Source: Lachnospiraceae bacterium KM106-2 (GTDB lineage Bacteria; Bacillota; Clostridia; Lachnospirales; Lachnospiraceae). Taken from it: a stretch of DNA of 64,000 nucleotides. The stretch lies in the NCBI GenBank assembly GCA_009731425.1, contig AP018794.1:186001-250000 (forward strand), read 5' to 3'. A model generated the notes under the pieces. That model ran no database searches. It worked only from the letters and a program-made list of their open reading frames with translations, and was not told the origin of the DNA. A program made the translations under genes and the position numbers. This document shows, piece after piece, positions 18,154 through 26,145 of the stretch (position 1 is the stretch's first letter; the number at the start of each line of letters is the position of its first letter).

Positions 18154-18549
18154 GTGGATACATTTCAGATTCGCACAAAACGACATTCAGAGATGATCGA
18201 TATTACACAGGAAGTTTCAGCGATTGTTAAGAAAAGTGGTGTGAAGTCAGGGATATGTACTATCTTTATTCCACATACAACGGCAGCTGTAACGATCAAT
18301 GAAAATGCAGATCCAGATGTAGTTCATGATTTTACAAAAGAGATCAATAAAATAGTTCCGTGGGAGGATGGATATCTTCACATGGAGGGGAACTCAGCTG
18401 CACATTTAAAATCCAGCATGATGGGATTCTCGGAGACGATCATTATCGAGGACGGTAAGTTAGTACTTGGAACATGGCAGGGAATTTATTTTCTTGAATA
18501 TGATGGTCCAAGAACAAGAAAAGTATTTGTGAAAATAATAGAAGGTTAG
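18154..18549 (+). CDS. yjbQ: YjbQ family protein (UPF0047)
   Basis: 131 residues, the family's usual size. Conserved residues are visible: IFIPHTTAAVTINENAD near 41, and HMEGNSAAHLKSSMMG with GTWQGIYFLEYDGPR later. E. coli YjbQ has weak thiamine-phosphate synthase activity in vitro; its physiological role is unsettled. The start is GTG at 18154, with AGGAG 10 bases upstream. It is embedded between pyrF and pyrK with 12- and 9-base gaps, so it is expressed with pyrimidine synthesis. It has no obvious role there. Confidence 0.9.
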   Translation: MDTFQIRTKRHSEMIDITQEVSAIVKKSGVKSGICTIFIPHTTAAVTINENADPDVVHDFTKEINKIVPWEDGYLHMEGNSAAHLKSSMMGFSETIIIEDGKLVLGTWQGIYFLEYDGPRTRKVFVKIIEG

Positions 18550-18558
18550 GAGACAGAC

Positions 18559-19329
18559 ATGGCGAACAAAGTGAAAAATACTGCACTAGTAACAAGCGTA
18601 AAGAAAGTAACAGAAGATGTCTTTAGTATGTGGCTAAAGGATGAAGAGATTGCGAAAATGGCGAAACCAGGACAGTTTGTATCGCTGTATTCTGCATCGG
18701 GTGATAAGCTGCTTCCAAGACCGATCAGTATCTGCGAAATTGATGCAAAGGAAGGATTATTACGACTTGTATACCGTGTGGTAGGAGAAGGTACCAAAGA
18801 ATTCTCAAAATTAAATGTAGGTGACTCAATCGCAATTATGGGGCCATTAGGAAATGGTTTTACACTAATGGGAACAAAGGCAATTCTAATCGGTGGAGGA
18901 ATTGGTATCCCACCGATGCTTGAATTAAGTAAGCAGCTTGGAATTGAAACACAAATCGTATTGGGATATCGTGATGGAGATACCTTCTTAAGCAATGAAT
19001 TCGCGAAATACGGTACAGTATATCTTGCAACCGATGATGGAAGTGTAGGGACAAATGGTAATGTCATTGATGCCATTAAGGAGAATCAATTAGAAGCAGA
19101 CATTATCTATGCATGTGGTCCAACGCCGATGTTAAAGGGCATTCAGTCCTATGCGTTAGAACATAATATTACAGCACAGTTGTCTTTGGAAGAGAAGATG
19201 GCGTGTGGAGTAGGCGCTTGTCTAGCTTGCGTATGTAAGTCGAAAGAAGTAGATGGTCACAGTCACGTACATAATAAACGTGTTTGCAAAGATGGCCCTG
19301 TATTTGATGCAAGGGAGGTTACATTATAA
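18559..19329 (+). CDS. pyrK: Dihydroorotate dehydrogenase B electron transfer subunit PyrK
   Basis: FAD and [2Fe-2S] protein that passes electrons from PyrD to NAD+. 256 residues. The FAD-binding motif RPISICEID is near 52; the NAD-binding part is IGGGIGIPPMLEL; the cluster cysteines lie in EEKMACGVGACLACVC and a fourth in KRVCKDGPVF. Its stop overlaps the pyrD start by one base (TAATG), which implies translational coupling of the two subunits. Confidence 0.95.
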   Translation: MANKVKNTALVTSVKKVTEDVFSMWLKDEEIAKMAKPGQFVSLYSASGDKLLPRPISICEIDAKEGLLRLVYRVVGEGTKEFSKLNVGDSIAIMGPLGNGFTLMGTKAILIGGGIGIPPMLELSKQLGIETQIVLGYRDGDTFLSNEFAKYGTVYLATDDGSVGTNGNVIDAIKENQLEADIIYACGPTPMLKGIQSYALEHNITAQLSLEEKMACGVGACLACVCKSKEVDGHSHVHNKRVCKDGPVFDAREVTL

Positions 19330-20231
19330 TGAACATGAAAGTAAAGATCGCTGGCGTTGAACTGAATAATCCTGTTATGACTGCTTCTGGAACCTTTGGT
19401 TCAGGACAAGAATATGGTGAGTTTGTTGATCTGAATCAATTAGGTGCAGTTGTCACCAAAGGGGTGGCAAATATTCCATGGGCTGGGAATCCAACCCCTA
19501 GAATTGCAGAGACAAAAAGCGGAATGTTGAATGCAATCGGTCTACAAAACCCAGGTATCGATGTATTTGTTGAACGAGATATTCCTTATTTACAGCAGTA
19601 TGATAGCAAGATTATGGTAAACGTCTGTGGCAAAACAATCGAAGATTATTGTGAGGTCGTAGAGCGTTTGGCGGATCAGCCCGTTGATCTGTTAGAAATC
19701 AATATTTCCTGTCCGAATGTAAAAGAAGGCGGAATTGCATTTGGGCAAGATGCTAAATTTGTAGAAAAGATCACTTATGAGTTGAAAAAACGTGCAAAGC
19801 AGCCGGTTATTATGAAGCTTAGTCCTAATGTAACCGATATTACGGTTATGGCGAAAGCAGCAGAGGCAGGAGGCGCAGATGGATTATCTATGATCAATAC
19901 TTTAACAGGAATGAAAATTGATATTCATAAACGTGCATTTGCACTTGCAAATAAGACAGGCGGTTTATCAGGTCCTGCAATCAAGCCAGTTGCAGTTCGA
20001 ATGGTATATCAGGCTGCCAATGCAGTTAAAATTCCGATCATTGGAATGGGTGGAATCAGCAATTATGAAGATGCCATTGAATTTATGATGGCAGGTGCAA
20101 CGGCTATTAGCGTAGGAACGGCTAATTTTAATAATCCATATGCAACGGTAGAGATCGTAGATGGAATTAAGAAATTTATGAAAGATAATAACATAGATGA
20201 TATTAATAATATTATTGGATGTGTGAAATAA
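19329..20231 (+). CDS. pyrD: Dihydroorotate dehydrogenase class 1B catalytic subunit PyrD
   Basis: FMN enzyme oxidising dihydroorotate to orotate, working as a complex with PyrK. 300 residues. Landmarks: MTASGTFGSGQEYGEF near 19, LNAIGLQNPG, NISCPNVKEGG with the active-site Cys typical of class 1B, MKLSPNVTD, and the FMN-phosphate loops GLSGPAIKPVA and IGMGGISNYEDA. NAD+ is the expected acceptor, suitable for an anaerobe. Confidence 0.96.
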   Translation: MNMKVKIAGVELNNPVMTASGTFGSGQEYGEFVDLNQLGAVVTKGVANIPWAGNPTPRIAETKSGMLNAIGLQNPGIDVFVERDIPYLQQYDSKIMVNVCGKTIEDYCEVVERLADQPVDLLEINISCPNVKEGGIAFGQDAKFVEKITYELKKRAKQPVIMKLSPNVTDITVMAKAAEAGGADGLSMINTLTGMKIDIHKRAFALANKTGGLSGPAIKPVAVRMVYQAANAVKIPIIGMGGISNYEDAIEFMMAGATAISVGTANFNNPYATVEIVDGIKKFMKDNNIDDINNIIGCVK

Positions 20232-20245
20232 TAGGAGGAAGAGAA

Positions 20246-20920
20246 ATGGAACAGTATAAAAAAGAGTTTATTGAATTTATGATTGATTGTGATGTGTTAA
20301 AATTCGGAGATTTTGTGACAAAGAGTGGAAGAAAGACTCCTTTCTTCGTAAATACAGGTTTTTATCGTACTGGTGCTCAGCTTCGTAAGTTAGGTGAATA
20401 TTATGCAAAAGCGATTGAAGCCAAATTTGGAATGGATTTTGATCTATTATTTGGTCCGGCCTATAAGGGAATCCCTTTAAGTGTTGCAACGAGTATGGCG
20501 ATCAGCGAACATTATGGAAAAGATATTAAATATTGTTCCAATCGTAAAGAGGTAAAAGATCACGGTGATAAAGGTATTCTGCTTGGAAGCCCAATTACGG
20601 ATCAGGATCGTATTATCATCATTGAAGATGTAACTACTGCGGGTACATCTATTGGTGAGACTATGCCTATTATCAAAGAGCAGGGAAATGCAAAGGTTAT
20701 GGGGCTTGTAGTAAGCGTGGATCGTATGGAACGAGGAAAAGGTACGAAAAGTGCATTGTCAGAAATTGAAGAGAACTATGGTTTTGCAACCACAGCAATT
20801 GTTACTATGGCAGAAGTAGTTGAACATTTGTATAATAAGCCTTATAATGGTAAAGTAATCATTGATGACAAGCTAAAACAAGCAATTGATGCTTATTATG
20901 ACCAATATGGCGTAAAATAA
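20246..20920 (+). CDS. pyrE: Orotate phosphoribosyltransferase PyrE
   Basis: Transfers the PRPP ribose-phosphate group to orotate, giving OMP for PyrF. 224 residues from the ATG at 20246, chosen because AGGAGG at 20233-20238 is ideally placed; an in-frame ATG at 20219 lies inside the end of pyrD. The PRPP loop is RIIIIEDVTTAGTSIGE near residue 122; FGPAYKGIPLS is the substrate loop. Aspartate transcarbamylase and carbamoyl-phosphate synthase are not in this operon. Confidence 0.95.
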   Translation: MEQYKKEFIEFMIDCDVLKFGDFVTKSGRKTPFFVNTGFYRTGAQLRKLGEYYAKAIEAKFGMDFDLLFGPAYKGIPLSVATSMAISEHYGKDIKYCSNRKEVKDHGDKGILLGSPITDQDRIIIIEDVTTAGTSIGETMPIIKEQGNAKVMGLVVSVDRMERGKGTKSALSEIEENYGFATTAIVTMAEVVEHLYNKPYNGKVIIDDKLKQAIDAYYDQYGVK

Positions 20921-20943
20921 TATGTGTAATGGAGGTATCATAC

Positions 20944-21096
20944 ATGGATGAGAAAGTATATAAAACGATGAAATCTACAGGAATAGTAAATATTGTCCTT
21001 GGTATTGTGACAATTGCATTTGCAATTGGTGCTGGAATCGTATTTATAGTGAATGGGGCACGCTTATTAAAGCATAAATCTAGAATTTTATTTTAA
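20944..21096 (+). CDS. 50-residue membrane protein at the end of the pyr operon
   Basis: Short reading frame beginning MDEKVYKTMKSTG, with one long hydrophobic segment (about residues 14-36, IVNIVLGIVTIAFAIGAGIV) and a basic tail LLKHKSRILF. GGAGG precedes the ATG by about 8 bases, pyrE ends 23 bases upstream, and a strong terminator follows, so it is very likely translated. Function unknown. Confidence 0.75.
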   Translation: MDEKVYKTMKSTGIVNIVLGIVTIAFAIGAGIVFIVNGARLLKHKSRILF

Positions 21097-21119
21097 ATCA
21101 TATGTATGATCGACAGTCT

Positions 21120-21150
21120 AAAAGAGCACCACTTATGTGGTGCTCTTTTG
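21120..21150 (+). terminator. Terminator of the pyrimidine operon
   Basis: 13-bp stem AAAAGAGCACCAC / GTGGTGCTCTTTT with a 4-base loop. Confidence 0.92.
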
Positions 21151-21210
21151 CTTTTGAGAAGGGCTTGCAAGTTGTAACAGACAAGATACAAAATGTTTAC
21201 ATTGTATTTA

Positions 21211-21239
21211 TTGTCTTTACAAATCTTATCAGTTATAAT
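21211..21239 (+). promoter_or_regulatory. Promoter of the LCP gene
   Basis: TTGTCT, 17-base spacer, TATAAT. It sits next to an imperfect inverted repeat (GACAAGATACAA / TTGTATTTATTGTC, 21180-21214) that could be an operator. Confidence 0.6.
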
Positions 21240-21289
21240 CTATAATATACTAAGATGTAAAATATAGGTAATGCATATGGAGGTTTCAG

Positions 21290-22801
21290 ATGAAGATAGA
21301 AGATATAAAGAAACACAAAGTAGGCCTGGCGTTCTGTGTGTTGCAGGTGCTCATTTCTTTGGTGTTTTTTATTAGGATTCTCATGGTGAATGTTTTAAAA
21401 CCAGGAATCATGACAGGAATTGGATTTGCATTGTTGTGCTTGGCAGCAATTACAGTTCTGCTGAATTTATATCCACGAGTACATATTATAGGGAAAACGA
21501 TGGCTATCTTATTAAGTGTCGTACTGGTTATTGGTATTGTTTATGTTAATAAGACAGATAGCACCATTGATCAGATTACGACAGCAAAGAAAAAAGTCGC
21601 CAATGTTTCAGTAATTGCATTAAAGAAATCGGGATTAACAACAATTAATGATGCTGAAAAAGACCACTTTGGTATTGTAAGTGCAATTGATAAGAAGAGT
21701 ACCAATAAAGCAGTAGAGAATCTGAATACAAAGCTTAAGAAGACAATTTCTACAAAAGGGTATCAAGATTATGTTTCTTTAGCAAAAGGGTTGTATGATG
21801 GAGAAGTAAAGACGATCATTTTAAATGAAGCGTATCGTAACGTAATTAAAGGAAAATACAAAGATTTTGATAAGCAAACAGTTGTTTTAAATAAATATAA
21901 GAGTGAGACAGAAATTAATCTTGGTAAGGTAACAAAGAATTTAACGGATGAACCATTTTTAGTGTTCCTTACCGGGATCGATACAAGCGGAAAAGTCGAT
22001 AAGGTAATGCGAAGCGATGTTAATATGGTCGCAACAGTTAATCCGAAAACAAAACAGATCTTATTAACTTCAGTACCGAGAGATTATTATTTGGAGACCT
22101 CCGTATCCAATGGTGAAAAAGATAAGTTGACACATACCGGACAGTATGGCGTGGATTGCTCCGTTGAAACATTGGAGAAACTATTTGATGTCGATATCAA
22201 TTATTATTTCAGAGTTAATTTTAGTGGATTTAAAGATATTATTAATGCGCTTGGTGGTGTTACCGTTCATTCTGACTATACCTTTAAGGCAGATTGGGGA
22301 CCAAGTTTTAAAAAAGGTGATAATAAGGTGAATGGAAAGCAAGCTTTGGCCTTTGCAAGACAGCGCCATGAATTCTATAAAGGCAAGAAGACAGGATTGC
22401 AAGGTGGAGATTTCCAGAGAATTAAAGATCAGCAGTATTTAGTAAAAGCAATTATTGAGAAGGCAACTTCTCCAAAGATATTAACAAATTTCATTGGAAT
22501 TATGGATAGTGTCTCTAAGAGTTTTGAGACAAATATTAATTCATCTGATATTAAAGGTCTTTTGAAGATGCAGATTGATGAAATGCCAGAATGGAACATT
22601 GTTATGACTAGTCTGGACGGTAAGTGTGGTATGGAATATACCTTTACTCATAGTATTCCTAGAGTGAAATATTCAGTTGTCTATGTAAGAGAAAGTCAAG
22701 TAGAGGCATCCAATAAAATGATTGGAAGAGTACTCGATGGAAAGAAAATAAAAAAGAGCGATTTCGATGATTTAGTTCAGGAATATATAGATAAGCATTA
22801 A
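21290..22801 (+). CDS. LytR-CpsA-Psr (LCP) family glycopolymer ligase
   Basis: LCP enzymes attach teichoic acid or capsular polymers to peptidoglycan from lipid carriers. 503 residues. Three N-terminal hydrophobic segments (about 11-32, 42-60 and 68-88) precede an extracytoplasmic region. The LCP domain starts near 220 with FLVFLTGIDTSG and has MVATVNPKTKQILLTSVPRDYY, the Asp and Arg positions that bind the pyrophosphate, and later GKQALAFARQRHEFY. The extra transmembrane segments are more than the single anchor of the classic LytR. SD GGAGG. Confidence 0.9.
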   Translation: MKIEDIKKHKVGLAFCVLQVLISLVFFIRILMVNVLKPGIMTGIGFALLCLAAITVLLNLYPRVHIIGKTMAILLSVVLVIGIVYVNKTDSTIDQITTAKKKVANVSVIALKKSGLTTINDAEKDHFGIVSAIDKKSTNKAVENLNTKLKKTISTKGYQDYVSLAKGLYDGEVKTIILNEAYRNVIKGKYKDFDKQTVVLNKYKSETEINLGKVTKNLTDEPFLVFLTGIDTSGKVDKVMRSDVNMVATVNPKTKQILLTSVPRDYYLETSVSNGEKDKLTHTGQYGVDCSVETLEKLFDVDINYYFRVNFSGFKDIINALGGVTVHSDYTFKADWGPSFKKGDNKVNGKQALAFARQRHEFYKGKKTGLQGGDFQRIKDQQYLVKAIIEKATSPKILTNFIGIMDSVSKSFETNINSSDIKGLLKMQIDEMPEWNIVMTSLDGKCGMEYTFTHSIPRVKYSVVYVRESQVEASNKMIGRVLDGKKIKKSDFDDLVQEYIDKH

Positions 22802-22835
22802 AAAAGTGGTTACCGGTTGGTAACCACTTTTTTTG
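22801..22835 (+). terminator. Rho-independent terminator after the LCP gene
   Basis: AAAAGTGGTTACC / GGTAACCACTTTT with a 4-base loop and T-run. Confidence 0.92.
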
Positions 22836-22852
22836 TTGATTGGAAAGTTCTT

Positions 22853-24157
22853 TTATTCATCGGTATCAATTTCTTCCTCATAATCAGGATCTATTTTGAT
22901 ACGAATTTTATCAATACGATTCTTATCGACTGCTTCAACAGTCATTGTTAAAGGACCGTCGGTAACGGTTTCACCGTTATCAGGTAAATGATCAAGAAGG
23001 CAGATAATATGTCCAGCGATAGAATCATAATCTTCGCTTTCAATATCAGTTCCTAAAATCTCATTAATATCATCTAATTTAGTGTTACCATCGACTAAGA
23101 ATTCATTATCACTAACTGGTTGAATTGGATCTTGTTCATCTTCATCGTATTCATCTCGAATTTCACCAACGATTTCTTCTAATAAATCCTCCATTGTAAT
23201 GATACCAACGGTAGCACCGTATTCATCTAATACAACAGCCATTGAGATCGATTCACGTCTCATTTCAATTAAAAGTTCTGAAGTGTGTTTGAATTCATAC
23301 GTAAAATATGGTTCTCTCATAATGGATTCAATACTGAATTTTTCTCTGTCACCATCATAAAAGAAAATATCTTTTAAATTAATAATACCTACAATGTCAT
23401 CCGTGTTTTCTGAATAAACAGGTAATCGTGAATATTTCTCTTGAGAGAATGCTTCTACTAATTCATCATAGGTTAAATCTATACTGGCGAATTCTACATC
23501 AACACGAGGGATCATGACATCCTTTGTGAGGGAATCACCAAAATCAACCACGTTTGTAATCATTCTACGTTCTTCACTTTCGATAACGCCTTCTTCATGA
23601 CTCACTTCAACAATAGTACGTAATTCATTTTCTGTAATGGCAGAAGTTTTCTTATTTGGATCGAATCCAAGAATAATCTGGAAACCATTCGAAATCTTAT
23701 TAATTAAGAAAATGATCGGTGTTAGTAACTGAGTTAAGAAGTAAATAACATTACCATATTTTAAAGAAAGATTCTCAGCATACATAGTAGCTAAATTCTT
23801 TGGAGTGATCTCGCCAAAGAGAAGAATTAAAAATGTTAATACACCAGTTGCAATTCCGATTACAATGCTTGCATCTAATCCTAAGCCATTGCTGTGAGCT
23901 AGGTTTGTAGCAAAGGTTGTTGTAATGGAAGAAGCCGTTAAGTTAACGATATTGTTACCAATTAAAATGGCACCTAACATTTTTGATGGATCTTCAATTA
24001 ACTTGCATACTGTCTTGGCTTTCTTATTACCTTCTTCAGCAAGAGAACGCATTCTCAATTTGTTTACCGTTGTGAGTGCGGTTTCTGCAGAAGAAAAGAA
24101 AGCAGATAAAAGTAAAAGTAACAATAAAATAATCATTTGCGTGACGCTCGGGTCCAA
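22853..24157 (-). CDS. CNNM/CBS/CorC-HlyC domain membrane protein (YhdP/MpfA type)
   Basis: 434 residues. An N-terminal CNNM transmembrane domain (about 1-185) has the motif AFFSSAETALTT near residue 20 and four hydrophobic segments. Then comes a tandem CBS pair (about 205-330: DVMIPRVDVEF, KYSRLPVYSENTDDIVGIINLKD, VVLDEYGATVGIITMEDLLEEIVGEI) and a C-terminal CorC_HlyC domain (VDGNTKLDDINE). Family members act in magnesium or cobalt export; older annotations call them hemolysins. The start is TTG at 24157 with AGGAG upstream; the overlapping ATG there is out of frame. Confidence 0.88.
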   Translation of the reverse strand: MDPSVTQMIILLLLLLLSAFFSSAETALTTVNKLRMRSLAEEGNKKAKTVCKLIEDPSKMLGAILIGNNIVNLTASSITTTFATNLAHSNGLGLDASIVIGIATGVLTFLILLFGEITPKNLATMYAENLSLKYGNVIYFLTQLLTPIIFLINKISNGFQIILGFDPNKKTSAITENELRTIVEVSHEEGVIESEERRMITNVVDFGDSLTKDVMIPRVDVEFASIDLTYDELVEAFSQEKYSRLPVYSENTDDIVGIINLKDIFFYDGDREKFSIESIMREPYFTYEFKHTSELLIEMRRESISMAVVLDEYGATVGIITMEDLLEEIVGEIRDEYDEDEQDPIQPVSDNEFLVDGNTKLDDINEILGTDIESEDYDSIAGHIICLLDHLPDNGETVTDGPLTMTVEAVDKNRIDKIRIKIDPDYEEEIDTDE

Positions 24158-24273
24158 AATACCATCTCCTATTTCTTGAAAAAAATGTGTTTTAAAATCT
24201 TATTATATCATAATACATGATGGATAATTTTACAATATACACCATACTATTGTCAAGTGACAATAAATAGTAG

Positions 24274-24313
24274 ACAAAAGACGCACTATATGACAAAAAC
24301 TTATAGTGCGTCT
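24274..24313 (-). terminator. Terminator of the ABC-F gene (minus strand)
   Basis: AGACGCACTATA / TATAGTGCGTCT stem; on the minus strand it is followed by TTTTGTC. Confidence 0.8.
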
Positions 24314-24327
24314 CATATAAACGTATC

Positions 24328-25953
24328 TTAATCTTCAGTAACGATATTCATAACTTGACGTTTACGTGCAAGTTCATCATTATCAAGGTATTCATCATAA
24401 GTTGTCTTCTTATCGATTAAACCATTTGGTGTAATTTCGATGATACGATTTGCAATTGTTTGAATAAATTGATGATCTTGAGATGTGAAAAGTACAACGC
24501 CAGGGAATTTCATTAATCCATTGTTTAAAGCTGTGATACTTTCCATATCTAAATGGTTAGTTGGTTCATCCATGATTAAAACGTTTGATGCCATGATCAT
24601 CATTTTGGATAACATAACACGAACTTTTTCTCCACCGGATAATACATCAACTTTTTTATTACCTTCTTCACCAGCGAATAACATTCTTCCTAAGAACTGA
24701 CGTACATATGTGATGTCTTTTTCAGGAGAGAATTGCATTAACCAATCATAGATGATCTCGCCGCCTGCGAAGTCTTTTGTATTGTCTTTAGGGAAGTAAG
24801 ATTGGGAAGTAGTAATACCCCATTTGTAACTTCCTTCGTCTGGTTCCATTTCACCAGCTAAGATTTTGAATAAAGTAGAAGTAGCTAAACCGTTAGGACC
24901 AACAAAAGCAAGTTTGTCATCATGTCCTACGATAAAGGATACATTATCTAATACTTTAACACCATCGATCGTCTTAGAAATACCTTCAACAGTAAGAACT
25001 TCATTACCGATATCTCTTGATGGTCTGAAGTCGATGTATGGGTACTTACGGCTGGATGGTCTGATATCATCCAATTCGATTTTTTCAAGTGCTTTCTTTC
25101 TTGAAGTAGCCTGTTTTGATTTCGATGCATTGGCACTGAATCGTTGAATAAAGTCTTGTAATTCTTTGATCTTTTCTTCTTTCTTCTTGTTTGCATCTTT
25201 CATTTGTTTCACCATTAACTGGCTTGATTCATACCAGAAATCATAGTTACCAGAGTATAACTGGATTTTTGCATAATCGATATCAGCGATGTGAGTACAT
25301 ACTTTATTTAAGAAATAACGATCATGGGATACAACGATTACTGTATTTTCAAAGTTGATTAAGAATTCTTCTAACCAACGGATCGCATTCATGTCTAAAT
25401 GGTTTGTAGGCTCATCAAGAAGTAAGATATCAGGATTACCGAATAAAGCTTGTGCTAATAATACTTTGACTTTTTCACTACCGTTTAATTCGCTCATTAA
25501 TTTGTAGTGAAGATCAGTTTCGATTCCAAGACCGTTTAATAAAGTAGAAGCATCAGATTCAGCTTCCCAACCATTTAAAGTCGCGAATTCGCCTTCTAAT
25601 TCACTAGCTTTGATACCGTCTTCTTCGGTGAAATCTTCTTTCGCATAGATGGCATCTTTTTCTTTCATGATTTCATAAAGACGTTTGTTACCCATGATAA
25701 CAGTGTCTAATACGTTGAATTCATCATATTTGAAGTGATCCTGTTGTAAGAAGGACATACGTTCTCCAGGAGTGATCACTACTTCACCTTTACTAGGTTC
25801 GATCTGACCAGAAAGGATTTTAAGAAATGTTGATTTACCAGCACCATTGGCACCGATTAAACCATAACAGTTTCCTTCAGTAAATTTTATATTAACATCT
25901 TCGAATAAGGCACGTTTGCCAAGTCTTAACGTTACGTTACATGCTTGAATCAT
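24328..25953 (-). CDS. ABC-F ATPase (YbiT/YkpA type) with degenerate second nucleotide-binding domain
   Basis: 541 residues, soluble, two ABC domains without membrane parts, as in ribosome-associated ABC-F factors. Domain 1 is complete: GANGAGKST near 34, a modified signature LNGSEKVKVLLAQAL, Walker B ILLLDEPTNHLD and switch SHDRYFL. An inter-domain linker (about 240-300) is rich in Lys and Glu. In domain 2 the P-loop reads GPNGLATST with Thr358 in place of the essential Lys, and the switch reads FTSQDHQF with Gln492 in place of His, while signature LSGGEKVRV and Walker B IMDEPTNHLD persist. Divergent from another ABC-F gene. Confidence 0.92.
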   Translation of the reverse strand: MIQACNVTLRLGKRALFEDVNIKFTEGNCYGLIGANGAGKSTFLKILSGQIEPSKGEVVITPGERMSFLQQDHFKYDEFNVLDTVIMGNKRLYEIMKEKDAIYAKEDFTEEDGIKASELEGEFATLNGWEAESDASTLLNGLGIETDLHYKLMSELNGSEKVKVLLAQALFGNPDILLLDEPTNHLDMNAIRWLEEFLINFENTVIVVSHDRYFLNKVCTHIADIDYAKIQLYSGNYDFWYESSQLMVKQMKDANKKKEEKIKELQDFIQRFSANASKSKQATSRKKALEKIELDDIRPSSRKYPYIDFRPSRDIGNEVLTVEGISKTIDGVKVLDNVSFIVGHDDKLAFVGPNGLATSTLFKILAGEMEPDEGSYKWGITTSQSYFPKDNTKDFAGGEIIYDWLMQFSPEKDITYVRQFLGRMLFAGEEGNKKVDVLSGGEKVRVMLSKMMIMASNVLIMDEPTNHLDMESITALNNGLMKFPGVVLFTSQDHQFIQTIANRIIEITPNGLIDKKTTYDEYLDNDELARKRQVMNIVTED

Positions 25954-26145
25954 TTAAATAACCTCGCTATCTTTTTTTCTTACTTAGGTGTACAGTCCAT
26001 ATATATTTTACAGGAAATGCGCGATTTTGCAAGCATTTTCTTAAGAACGCAGGATGTACATTCTTATTCTAAGGAAAAAGTTGTTTCTTAAACTCCTTTT
26101 GTGTATAATAAATAGTAAAATGTTGAGAATTGGAGTTTGACATAA

